Program-made: the position numbers and the translations under genes
The notes under the pieces: model-generated
Seen by the model: only the letters and a program-made list of their open reading frames with translations
The model's database searches: none
Told to the model about the DNA's origin: nothing
Assembly (NCBI RefSeq): GCF_029407905.1
Contig: NC_073630.1
Location: forward strand, 54,895,001 to 54,959,000
Reading direction: 5' to 3'
Source of the DNA: Bubalus kerabau
Taxonomy: Eukaryota > Chordata > Mammalia > Artiodactyla > Bovidae
Length of the DNA: 64,000 nucleotides
Shown: positions 54,839 to 64,000 of the stretch, piece by piece
Position numbering within the stretch: position 1 is the stretch's first letter
Layout: each line of letters opens with the position of its first letter

Positions 54839-55055
54839 ATCCCAGGAGGCGCTAGTGGTAAAAAACACACCTGCCAAAGCAGGAGATGTAAAAGACATAG
54901 ATTCAATCCCTGAGTCAGAAAGATCCTCTGGAGAAGGGCATGGCAATCCACTCCAGCATTCTTGCTTGGATAATCCCATGGACAGAGGTGCCTGGTGGGC
55001 TACAGGGCTACAGTCCATAGGGTCGCAAAGAGTAGAACACGACCAAAGTGACTTA
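54839..55055 (+). mobile_element. Bov-tA SINE with 8-bp internal duplication
   Basis: Diverged head (CCCAGGAGGCGCTAGTGG). GGGCTACA is directly duplicated near 54997-55012. The tail continues into an (ACACAT)n/(CA)n array at 55056-55097 (ACATACACACATACACACAC, then ACACACACACACAT), which probably grew from the SINE tail. Confidence 0.9.
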
Positions 55056-55097
55056 ACATACACACATACACACACATACAGACACACACACACATAC
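55056..55097. repeat. (CA)n-rich array at SINE tail
   Basis: CA units with regular AT and AG interruptions, directly continuous with the Bov-tA 3' end. Confidence 0.9.
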
Positions 55098-55451
55098 TTA
55101 AGATATATGTAGTATATCTTATTTAAGAGAGCACCAAAATGACTGTAGGGTTTAGCTTTGTTCTTTGTTTTTATAAAGGCCAAGAGGAGAACAAAGCTTG
55201 TCTAATATGTCCTGCCTGTAAAGAATTTGCTAAAATTTAACTCAATTGTAACCAAAGAGGTTCTTTCTTTTTATACAGCCTGTCATTCAAGTTCAGAATC
55301 ACAATGATGACTGCAAGCCAACTTTAAATTCCACAAGAAGATGCACTTCAATATTTAGAATAGAAACTAATAGTATTTAAAAAATTGCTAAGGACATAGT
55401 ACATCATGTATTCCTCACAACTGTCAATAAATAATTGGTTAAGTTCAAACA
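55098..55451. other. No gene or repeat seen
   Basis: Unique DNA flanking the following BovB on its 5' side. Confidence 0.5.
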
Positions 55452-56872
55452 GAACTGAAATTCCAGCTGAGTTATTTTTAAACCTAAAAGATGATGCTGT
55501 TGAAGTGCTGCACTCAATATGCCAGCAAATTTGGAAACTCAACAGTGGTCAAAGGACTGGAAAAGGTCAGTTTTCATTCCAATCCCAAAGAAGGGCAATG
55601 CCAAAGAATACTCTAACTGTTGTACAATTGCAATCATTTCACATGCTACAAGATAATGCTCAAAATCTTTCAAGCTAGGCTTCAACAGTGCATGAACTGA
55701 GAACTTCCAGATGTACAAGCTGGATTTAGAAAAACCAGAGGACCCAGAGACCAAATTGCCAACATGTGTTGGTTCATAGAAAAAAACAAAAGAATTCCAG
55801 AAAAACATCTGCTTCTGTTTCACTGACTATACTAAAGCCTTTGACTATGTGGATCCCACTGTGGAAATTTTTTAAAGAAATGGGAATACCAGACCACCTC
55901 ATCTGCCTCCTGAGAAACCTGTATGCAGGCCAAGAAGCAACAGTTAGAACTGGACATGGAACAATGGACCAGTTCTAAATTGGGAAAGGAGTACGTCAAG
56001 GCTTTATATTTTCACCCTGCTTGTTTAATTTATATGCAAAGTTGGGCTGGATGATTCACAAGCTGGAATCAAGATTGCCAGGAGAAATATCAACAACCTC
56101 AGATATACAGATGATACCACCCTTATGGCAGAAAGTGAAAAAGAACTAAGGAGACTTTTGATGAGCATGAAGGAGGAGAGTGAAAAAGCTGGGTTAAAAC
56201 CAAAAACTAATATCATGGTATCCAGTCCCATCGCCTCATGGCAAATTGATGGGGAAAAAAGTGGAAACAGTGGCAGATACTTTTCTTGGCCTCCAAAATC
56301 ACTGTGGATGATGACTGCAGCCATGAAATTAAAAGATGTTTGTTCCTTGGAAGGAAAGCTGTGACAAACCTGGACAGTGTATTAAACAGCAAAGACATAA
56401 GTTTGCTGATAAAGGTCCTTCTAGTCAAAGCCATGGTTTTTCCAGTAATCATGTACAAATGTGAGAGCTGGACCATAAAGAAGGCTGAGCACGGAAGAAT
56501 TGATGCTTTTGAATTTTGGTGAATTGTGGTAATCAAGAAGACTCTTGAGAGTCCCTTGGACTGGAAGGAGATCAAACTAGTCAATCCTAAAGGAAATCAA
56601 CCTTGCTTATTGACTGATGCTGAAGTTGAATCTCCAATATTGTGGCCATCTGATGCAAAGAGCCAACCCATTGAAAAAGACTGATGCTGAGAAAGATTGA
56701 GAGCAGGATGAGGAGGGGGCAACAAAGGAAGAGGTGGTTGGATAGCATCACCAACTCCATGGATATGAGTTTGAGCAAACTCTGGGAGATGGTAAAGGAC
56801 AGGGAGGCCTGGAGTGCTGCAGTCCATGGGATCGCAAAGAGTCAGATAGGACTTAGTGACTCAATAACAACA
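55452..56872 (+). mobile_element. BovB LINE, 5'-truncated, degenerate
   Basis: Starts in the pre-RT block (GAAATTCCAGCTGAG) and ends at an (AAC)-type tail near 56860-56875 (CAATAACAACAAATAC). RT blocks are readable in shifting frames: GIPDHLICLLRNLYAGQEATVRTG (55880-55970), YTDD instead of YADD (56103-56114), and the C-terminal block (56286-56522). It carries many indels, comparable in age to the copy at 20933-22620, with the same AAC-type tail. Confidence 0.92.
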
Positions 56873-57479
56873 AATACAGAACTGACTCAGTAAGGACTGG
56901 AACCCAAGTTTTAAGTGTCTGTTTTACTTCTAATTAATCCTCACTGCTCCAGATTACTAAGTCTCACTAACAAGTATGTCTTGTGTAAAGGCAGTGACAG
57001 AGGTATGACGGTCTCTGTGATATGCCTATATGTATGGAGAAACAACTGACTCACCTATTAGAAAAGCAAATATCCCTGGTAACCCTTGATCTTAAAGCTG
57101 ACAGATCAGGATACAAGGTGAATTGTGGCACAGGTGATATGTTCAATTTTATGATTCAAGTCTACTGGGAGATGACTGTCTATTTGGAATGTATAGAATG
57201 TAATTTTGATTTTGTATCCTAGGGATTTACATTGATTTAGCAGATTATTTTTTATTAAATATCTTTTGTCAAGAAAAATTACTTTTTGGATTTTAAAAAT
57301 TTAGATGGTTTCTTATCAGGGACATCAGTACTCTCAGGGAATGAAGTCCTTAAGAGCATTTTGGTTGTGTTTTTAATTTTCTACTTCCACACACAGCAGG
57401 ATGCAAGATGCAATTTGTTTGTTTTTTGCATCATTCTTTTGGTTATTTTAAAATAATGAGCTGAATTTAGATAATTCAT
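56873..57479. other. No gene or repeat seen
   Basis: Unique DNA. A 66-codon frame (57022-57222) has no recognisable feature. Confidence 0.5.
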
Positions 57480-57490
57480 TGGAAACCATT

Positions 57491-59786
57491 AGCTTTGTTC
57501 ATAGTGATGCTTCAAAGGCCCACTCAACTTCACATTCCAGGATGTCTGGCTCTAGGTGAATGAACACACCACCGTAAATATCTGGTTCATGAAGATCTTT
57601 TTTGTACAGTTCTTCTGTGTATTCTTGCCACCTCTTCTTAATATCTTCTGTTTCTGTTAGGTCCTTACCATTTCTGTCCTTTATTGAGCCATATTTGCAT
57701 AAAATGTTCCCTTGGTATCTCTAATTTTCTTGAAGAGATCTCTAGTCTTTCCCATTCTATTGTTCTCTATTTCTTTGCATTGATTGCTGAAGAAGGCTTT
57801 CTTATCTCTCCTTGTTATTCTTTGGAACTCTGCATTCAAATGGGTATATCTTTCCTTTTCCCCTTAGATTTTCAATTCCCTTCTTTTCACAGCTATTTGT
57901 AAGGCCTCCTCAGACAGCCATGGTGTTTTTCGCATTTCTTTTTCCTGGGGATGGTCTTGATTCCTGTATCCTGTACAATGTCACAAACCTCCATCCATAG
58001 TTCACCAGGCACTCTGTCTATCAGATCTAGTTCCTTAAATCTATTTCTAATTTCTACTGTATAGTCATAAGGGATTTGATTTAGGTCATATCTGAATGAT
58101 CTAGTGGTTTTCCCCCACTTTCTTCAATTTAAGTCTGAATTTGGCAAAAGGAGTTCATGATCTGAGGCACAATCAGCTTCCAGTCTTGTTTTTGTTGACT
58201 GTATAGAGCTTCTTCATCTTTGGCTGCAAAGAATATAATCAATCTTATTTCGGTGTCAACCATCTGGTGAAGTTCATGTGTAGAGTCTTCTCTTGTGTTG
58301 TTGGAAGATCACTATGAACAAAGCTAGTGGAGGTGATGGAATTCCAGTTGAGCTATTTCAAGTCCTGAAAGGTGATGCTGTGAAAGTGCTGCACTCAATA
58401 TGCTAGCAAATTTGGAAAACTCAGCTTGGTCATAGGACTGGAAAAAGTGACTTTTCATTCCAATCCCAAAGAAAGGCAACGCCAAAGAATGCTCAAACTA
58501 CCTCACAATTACACTCATCTCACATGCTAGTAAAGTAATGCTCGAAACTTTCCAAGCCAGGCTTCAGCAATATGTGAACTGTGAACTTCCAGATGTTCAA
58601 GCCGGTTTTAGAAAAGGCAGAGGAACCAGAGATCAAATTGTCAACATCTGCTGGATCATCAAAAAACCAAGGGAGTCCAGAAAAACATCTATTTCTGCTT
58701 GATTGACTATGCCATAGCCTTTGACTGTGTGGATCACAATAAACTGAAAAATTCTAAAAGAGATGGGAATACCAGATCACCTGATCTGCCTCTTGAGAAA
58801 TCTGTATGCAGGTCAGGAAGCAACAGTTAGAACTGGACATGGAACAATAGACTGGTTCCAAATAGGAAAAGGAGTACGTCAAGGCTGTTTATTGCCACCC
58901 TGCTTATTTAACTTATATACAGAGTACATCATGAGAAACTCTGGGCTGGAGGCAGCACAAGCTGGAATCAAGATTGCTGGGAGAACAATCAATAACTTCA
59001 GATATGAAGATGACACCACCCTTATGGCAGAAAGTGAAGAAGAACTAAAAAGCCTCTTGATGACAGTGAAAGAGGAGAGTGAAAAAGTTGGCTTAAAGCT
59101 CAACATTTGGAAAACTAAGATCATGGCATCCGGTCCCATCACTTCATGGGAAATAAATGGGGAAACAGTGGAAACAGTGTAAGACTTTATTTTTCTGTGC
59201 TCCAAAATCACTGCAGTTGGTGATTGCAGCCATGAAATTAAAAGATACTTAATCCTTGGAAGGAAAGTTATGACCAACCTAGATAGCATATTAAAAAGCA
59301 GAGATATTACTTTGCCAACAGAGGTCCGTCTAGTAAAGGCTATTGTTTTTCCAGTGGTCATGTATGGATGTGAGAGTTGTACTATAAAGAAAACTGAGCA
59401 CTGAAGAATTGATGCTTTTGAACTGTGGTGTTGGAGAAGACTCTTGAGAGTCCCTTGGACTGCAAGGAGATCCAACCAGTCCATTCTAAAGGAGATCAAT
59501 CCTGGGTGTTCATTGGAAGGACTGATGTTGAAGCTGAAACTGCAATACTTTGGCCACCTGATGCAAAGAGCTGACTCATTGGAAAAGACCCTGATGCTTG
59601 TAAAGATTGAGGGCAGGATGAGAAGAGGACAACAGAGGATGAGATAGTTGGATGGCATCATCGACTCAATGCACATGGGTTTGGGTGGATTCTGGGAGTT
59701 GGTGATGCAAAGGGAGGCCTGGTGTGCCACGGTTCATGAGGTCTCAAAGAGTTGGACACGGCTGAGCGACTGAACTGAAGTGAACC
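57491..59786 (+). mobile_element. Twin-primed BovB insertion
   Basis: An inverted 5' segment (57491-58307, BovB sense on minus) covers the endonuclease C-terminus and linker. It joins directly to a sense 3' segment (58308-59786) from the pre-RT block to the tail. In element coordinates the two parts overlap by about 20 bp (ATGAACAAAGCTAGTGG-type sequence at both 57491-57510 and 58311-58330), so almost nothing was lost. TSD TGGAAACCATTA (57480-57491) and TGAAAACCACTA (59787-59798), 10 of 12. The S-D-H endonuclease motif is intact in the inverted part (near 58155-58170). Confidence 0.88.
58308..59786 (+). pseudogene. BovB reverse transcriptase, sense segment
   Basis: A 139-codon frame (58763-59182) covers the block GIPDHLICLLRNLYAGQ to KLNIWKTKIMA, with the catalytic block reading YEDD (A to E) at about 59003-59014. 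The preceding RT N-terminal part (58340-58760) and the following C-terminal part (59190-59647) are frame-shifted. The tail ends CTGAACTGAAGTGAAC. Confidence 0.88.
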
Positions 59787-59798
59787 TGAAAACCACTA

Positions 59799-60039
59799 AA
59801 ATATCTTGTGAATAGTAGGTACATTTACCTTGGAAATGATAAATACATTTACACAATGACACTTCTTTTGTTTCATACTCCAATTCCTAAGTATTTAACT
59901 TTGCCTCTGATCTTTTACCAGGCTGTCTTATATACTTCAATTCAATCTATAATTTTAGGCCTGTTAAGAGGCACTCTGAAGTATAGTAGAACAATTTCTA
60001 GGTTAATTACAGACTGATGCAGTTTTAGAACAAATTCAT
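59799..60039. other. No gene or repeat seen
   Basis: Unique AT-rich interval between the BovB TSD and the old L1. Confidence 0.5.
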
Positions 60040-60290
60040 TTATGTTTTCTTTTTAAATACATTTTAGTTTTTAGAGCAGTTTTAGATTCACAGCAAAATT
60101 GAGCAGAACATATAGAGTTCCAATATACTATTGTCTGCCACATATAAAGTCTTCCCAACTAGTAACATCCCCCATTAAAATGGCATACTTGTTACTATCT
60201 GCAATTCTACCTCGACACAGCATTATCATGCAAAGTTCATAGCATATATTAGGGTTCACTCACATATTAAGGTTAATGATTGGCTGAAAT
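60040..60290 (-). mobile_element. Ancient L1 3' UTR
   Basis: The plus strand reads GAGCAGTTTTAGATTCACAGC, ATTGAGCAGAACATATAGAG, TAACATCCCCCATTAAAATG and ATTAGGGTTCACTCACATA, the antisense of a mammalian-wide L1 3' UTR. Probably the same insertion as the ORF2 part at 60570-61200. Confidence 0.75.
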
Positions 60291-60417
60291 CCTTTAACAG
60301 GCACAGGCTTATGATAACTGTATATTTTTTCTTGTTTGAGTTTCAGCAGACTGTCTTTCAAGGAATTAATCCACTTCATCTAGGTTATCAAATTTGTAAG
60401 CATAAAGTTTTTCATAG

Positions 60418-60423
60418 TGTATA

Positions 60424-60482
<59 letters not shown>
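60418..60482. repeat. Compound (TG)n(TA)n microsatellite
   Basis: TGTATATGTGTG, then about 9 TG units followed by about 21 TA units. It is the longest compound dinucleotide array in the window. Confidence 0.95.
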
Positions 60483-60484
<2 letters not shown>

Positions 60485-60569
60485 CAGCCTTCATTGTCTA
60501 TGGGATCTGTAATGATGTCCTCAATTTTCTTTCTGATATTAACTTGCATCATCTTCCCTCTCCTCCTCT

Positions 60570-61200
60570 TTTTTTTTTCCCCCTTCATTAGCCTGACTAG
60601 AAGCACTTATTTTAGAAATCTATTCAAAAAGCCAGGATTTCATTTTTTAAATTAATTTCCTAATTTTAATTTCATTAATGTCTGCTCAAATTTTTATTAC
60701 TTATTTTCTTCTGTTTACTTTGGATTTAATTTGTTCTTCTTTTACAAATTTCTTAAGATGGAAGCTTAGATTACTGTAGATTATTTAGTAGATTTATTAT
60801 GTAGATTATTTAGATTATCTTGATTACTTTGCCTGGAAAATCCCATGGATTTAGGAGCCTGGTAGGCTACAGTCCATGGGGTCACAAAGAGTCAGACACG
60901 ACTGAGTGACTTCACTTTTACTTTCACTTTGGACTTACTTTGATTATTTAGTAACTTTACTAATTTTAGTCTCTTTTCTCATATTCTATGCTGTATATTT
61001 CCCTACAGGCACTGTTTTCACTTATATCCTATGAACTTTAACAAGTTGTCTTTCATTTTCACTTAGATCAAAAGATTTTTAAATTTCCTTTGAGATTTTT
61101 TATTTGACCCATGTTTTATTTAGAATTGTCTTGTATAATTTCTAAGTACTAGAGATTTTTATTATATCTTTTTAATAGAATATTTTGATTTTTTTTCTTC
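60570..61200 (-). mobile_element. Ancient L1 ORF2 fragment, interrupted
   Basis: The plus strand shows the antisense of ORF2 thumb/linker sequence (CAAAAAGCCAGGATTTC, TTTACTTTGGATTTAATTTG, TTAAGATGGAAGCTTAGATTA; after the SINE, ATTTCCCTACAGGCACTG and CCTTTGAGATTTTTTATTTGACCC). A BovA fragment (60829-60929) and a short TAGATTATTTAG-type repeat (60770-60820) split it. Confidence 0.75.
60829..60929 (+). mobile_element. Bov-tA/BovA 3' fragment
   Basis: A 5'-truncated SINE starting GCCTGGAAAATCCCATGG and ending GTCAGACACGACTGAGTGACT with a TTCACTTT-type tail. Flanking similarity TTACTTTG (60822-60829) and TTACTTTG (60946-60953) is a probable short TSD, putting the inserted tail end near 60945. 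Confidence 0.85.
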
Positions 61201-61208
61201 TGGGAATT

Positions 61209-61247
61209 CATGGATAAAATGCATGGATAAAATTCATGGATAAAATG
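61209..61247. repeat. 13-bp tandem repeat, three units
   Basis: CATGGATAAAATG at 61209, CATGGATAAAATT at 61222 and CATGGATAAAATG at 61235, immediately right of the old L1 block. Confidence 0.93.
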
Positions 61248-61829
61248 CAGGATTAATCATATTTTATTTCCATATATGTTTAATTTTATTGTTAAAAATA
61301 CATTACTTAATTTTCCTTTCCTGATAAAGATAGGGATAGTGTATGACTATTTATTTTGTAGTCTTGGCTAGCAGATGGTTTATGAGTTATATATCTATTT
61401 AGGAAGAAAATTGCACTGCACATTAAAATAATTATGGATCTTATAGGGAAATTAACATTTAGTGCTACAAATTTTTAACTTTTCCCCTTTGGTAGTCTGG
61501 AAATACCCTATAGGGTAGATATTATTCACTGCATAAAGCTACTCACAGAAATAATATTTTCAGCATAGAACAATTTTAGGTGAAAAAGTCAAGACTTAAA
61601 CCTTCATTTTAAAAATTGCATTTTGCTAGGTACCTAAGAAAGCAAACAAGGAACAAAGCAAACAGAACAAGTCTGTTCACACACCTGTGAACAGACACCT
61701 TCAATACTCTATAAGCTAAAATAAATCATTAAATAGTGAGAAAATATTTGAACATTTTTGTTCCTGTTTTTAATCTTTGAGTAGTACTGTAGGCTGCCAA
61801 GACAGTGGCCAATGTTTTGTACTGATCTT
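61248..61829. other. No gene or repeat seen
   Basis: Unique AT-rich DNA. Confidence 0.5.
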
Positions 61830-61838
61830 ATCTGCTCT

Positions 61839-63286
61839 CAGTTCAGTTCAGTTCAGTTCAGTCTCTCAGTCATGTCTGACTCTCCGACCCCATGAATCGC
61901 AGCATACCAGGCCTCTTTGTCCATCACCAACTCCCGGAGTTCACTCAAACTCATGTCCATCAAATCAGTGATGCCATCCAGCCATCTCATCCTCTGTCGT
62001 CTCCTTCTCCTCCTGCCCCCAATCCCTCCCAGCATCAGAGTCTTTCCCAATGAGTCAACTCTTCACATGAGATGGCCAAAGTACTGGAGTTTCAGCTTTA
62101 GCATCATTCCTTCCAAAGAAATCTCAGGGCTGATCTCCTTCAGAATGCACTGGTTGGATCTCCTTGCAGTCCAAGGGACTCTCAAGAGTCTTCTCCAACA
62201 CCACAGTTCAAAAGCATCAATTCTTTGGCGCTCAACTTTCTTCACAGTCCACATTCATATCTATACATGACAACTGGAAAAAAAACACAAAAAACAAAAA
62301 AACATAGCCTTGACTAAACAGACCTTTGTTGGCAAAGTAATGTCTCTGCTTTTGAATGTGCTATCTAGGTTGGTCATAACTTTCCTTCCAAGGAGTAAGT
62401 GTCTTTTAATTGCATGGCTGTAATCACCATCTGCAATGATTTTAGAGCCCCCCAAAATAGAGTCTGACACTGTTTCCACTGTTTCCCCATCTATTTCCCA
62501 TGAAGTGATGGGACCAGATGCCATGATCTTCGTCTTCTGAATGTTGAGCTTTAAGCCAACTTTTTCACTCTCGTCTTTCACTTTCATCAAGAGGCTTTTT
62601 AGTTCCTCTTCACTTTCTGCCATAAGGGTGGTATCATCTGCATATCTGAGGTTATTGATATTTCTCCCAGCAATCTTGATTCCAGCTTGTGCTTCTTCCA
62701 GCCCAGCGTTTCCCATGATGTACTCTGCATAGAGGTTAAATAAGCAGTGTGGCAATATACAGCCTTGATGTACTCCTTTTCCTATTTGGAACCAGTCTGT
62801 TGTTCTATGTCCAGTTCTAACTGTTGCTTCCTGACCTGCATACAGATTTCTCAAGAGGCAGGTCAGGTGGTCTGGTATTCCCATCTCTTTCAGAATTTTC
62901 CACAGTTTATTGTGATCCACACAGTGAAAGGCTTTGGCATAGTCAGTGAAGCAGAAATAGATGTTTTTCTGGAACTCTCTTGCTTTTTCCATGATCCAGC
63001 GGATGTTGGCAATTTGATCTCTGATTCCTCTGCCTTTTCTAAAACCAGCTTGAACATCAGGAAGTTCATGGTTCACATATTGCTGAAGCCTGGCTTGGAG
63101 AATTTTGAGCATTACTTTACTAGCCTGTGAGGTGAGTGCAATTGTGCAGTAGTTTGAGCATTCTTTGGCATTGCCTTTCTTTGGGATTGGAATGAAAACT
63201 GACCTTTTCCAGTCCTGTGGCCACTGCTGAGTTTTCCAAATTCACTGGCATATTGAGTGCATCACTTTCACAGCATCATCTTTCAG
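61839..63286 (-). pseudogene. BovB reverse transcriptase, sense segment with 283-codon frame
   Basis: Frame 63112-62261 (minus) runs LKILQARLQQYVN, GFRKGRGIRDQIANI, CFTDYAKAFHCVDH, FNLYAEYIM and YADD (at about 62633-62644) to LVKAM, then shifts in an A-rich insertion at 62278-62301 (AAAAAAACACAAAAAACAAAA). The C-terminal region continues in other frames (62254-62063 and 62050-61853). The second Asp-bearing block CVDH and YADD are intact, but the endonuclease is absent. Confidence 0.92.
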
Positions 63287-63816
63287 GATTATACAGGAAG
63301 TGAGAAATATATTTAAGGGACTAGATCTGATAGATATAGTGCCTGATGAACTATGGAATGAGGTTCGTGACACTGTATAGGAGACAGGGATCAAGACCAT
63401 CCCCATGGAAAAGAAATGCAAAAAAGCAAAATGGCTGTCTGGGGAGGCCTTACAAATAGCTGTGAAAAGAAGAGAAGCAAAAAGCAAAGGAGAAAAGGAA
63501 AGCTATAAGCATCTGAATGCAGTGTTCCAAAGAGTAGCAAGAAGAGATAAGAAGCCTTCCTTAGCAATCAATGCAAAGAAATAGAGGAAAACAATAGAAT
63601 GGGAAAGACTGGAGATCTGTTCCAAAAAATTAGAGATACCAAAGGAACATTTCATGCAAAAATGGGTTCAATAAAGGGCAAAAATGGTATGGACCTAACA
63701 GAAGCAGAAGATATTAAGAAGAGGTGGCAAGAATACACAGAAGAACTGTACAAAAAAGATCTTCTTCATTATCATACCATAATCATGATGGTATGATCAC
63801 TCACCTAGAGCCAGAC
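61839..63816 (-). mobile_element. Twin-primed BovB insertion, young
   Basis: The sense 3' segment on the minus strand (61839-63286) runs from the tail pentamers (CAGTT units at 61840-61859) to the pre-RT block (ATCCTGAAAGATGATG). It joins an inverted 5' segment (63287-63816, sense on plus) containing the linker. About 100 bp of the element is missing between the two. TSD ATCTGCTCT (61830-61838 and 63817-63825), 9 bp. The element's own CAGACATC at the outer end overlaps the TSD, as expected if microhomology primed the second cDNA. Confidence 0.88.
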
Positions 63817-63825
63817 ATCTGCTCT

Positions 63826-64000
63826 AGATTGGTGCTAATAGAAAGAAAAGGTGGGCCATGTATATAATTTTATATTTTATAATTATTTTTATAAGTAAAA
63901 AGCAAATGAATTCAATTTAATTAAGATACAGTATATAATCTGATATATCCTAAACATTATTTCAAAATAAACAATTATAAAATACTGACATTGTGTAGTC
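63826..64000. other. Unique AT-rich DNA to window end
   Basis: Nothing recognised. Confidence 0.5.

Overview
This window is non-coding DNA from a ruminant, most likely a bovid. The diagnostic content is the BovB (RTE-type) LINE, the BovB-derived SINEs Bov-tA and BOV-A2, and an L1 of the type known as L1-BT in cattle. I cannot tell cattle, sheep, goat or buffalo apart from sequence alone. I found no intact host protein gene and no functional RNA gene. Every long open frame I could interpret is reverse transcriptase, endonuclease or L1 sequence, or a shadow of one. The window reads as a gene-desert or long-intron stretch filled by layers of retrotransposons.

Layout. 1-8222: an edge-truncated BovB, Bov-tA SINEs, ancient L1 and MIR relics, and a 22-nt tRNA-Ile-like fragment. 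8223-19871: a full-length but dead L1 in minus orientation with a perfect 15-bp target-site duplication (TSD). Six later events lie inside it: a repeated 3' UTR, a small 5'-inverted L1, two BOV-A2, a 3'-UTR-only L1 in plus orientation, and a 2.3-kb BovB. 19872-36460: six BovB copies in both orientations, one nearly full length at 25868-29245 with both endonuclease catalytic positions mutated, plus SINEs and repeat-free AT-rich DNA. 37426-41872: one BovB insertion whose 5' half is inverted, bounded by an imperfect 10-bp TSD, and itself containing a 1.46-kb endogenous-retrovirus/BOV-A2 chimera. 41873-53294: mainly repeat-free AT-rich DNA with scattered SINEs, MIR and L2. 53295-64000: four more BovB insertions, two of them 5'-inverted, and an old L1.

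About a third of the window (roughly 21 kb by my boundaries) is BovB, in 13 insertions. Three of the 13 have inverted-5'/sense-3' structure with TSDs at the outer ends, the signature called twin priming in L1. The second notable object is 39838-41293: a retroviral-type segment beginning near R, with a perfect tRNA-His primer binding site and a leader, ending in a same-sense BOV-A2 and flanked by an 11-bp TSD. That looks like a LINE-mobilised chimeric transcript rather than a provirus. A third is a two-unit, 233-bp-period repeat in the extended 5' region of BovB.

How the parts work together: BovB supplies the machinery thought to move Bov-tA and BOV-A2, because these SINEs carry BovB-like 3' sequence; L1 is the other active LINE lineage. 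Nested TSDs give a relative order of events. Boundaries were placed by eye from internal alignment between copies and from TSDs, so most are good to a few bases and the ancient relics only to tens of bases. Family names rest on recall, not on a database search.
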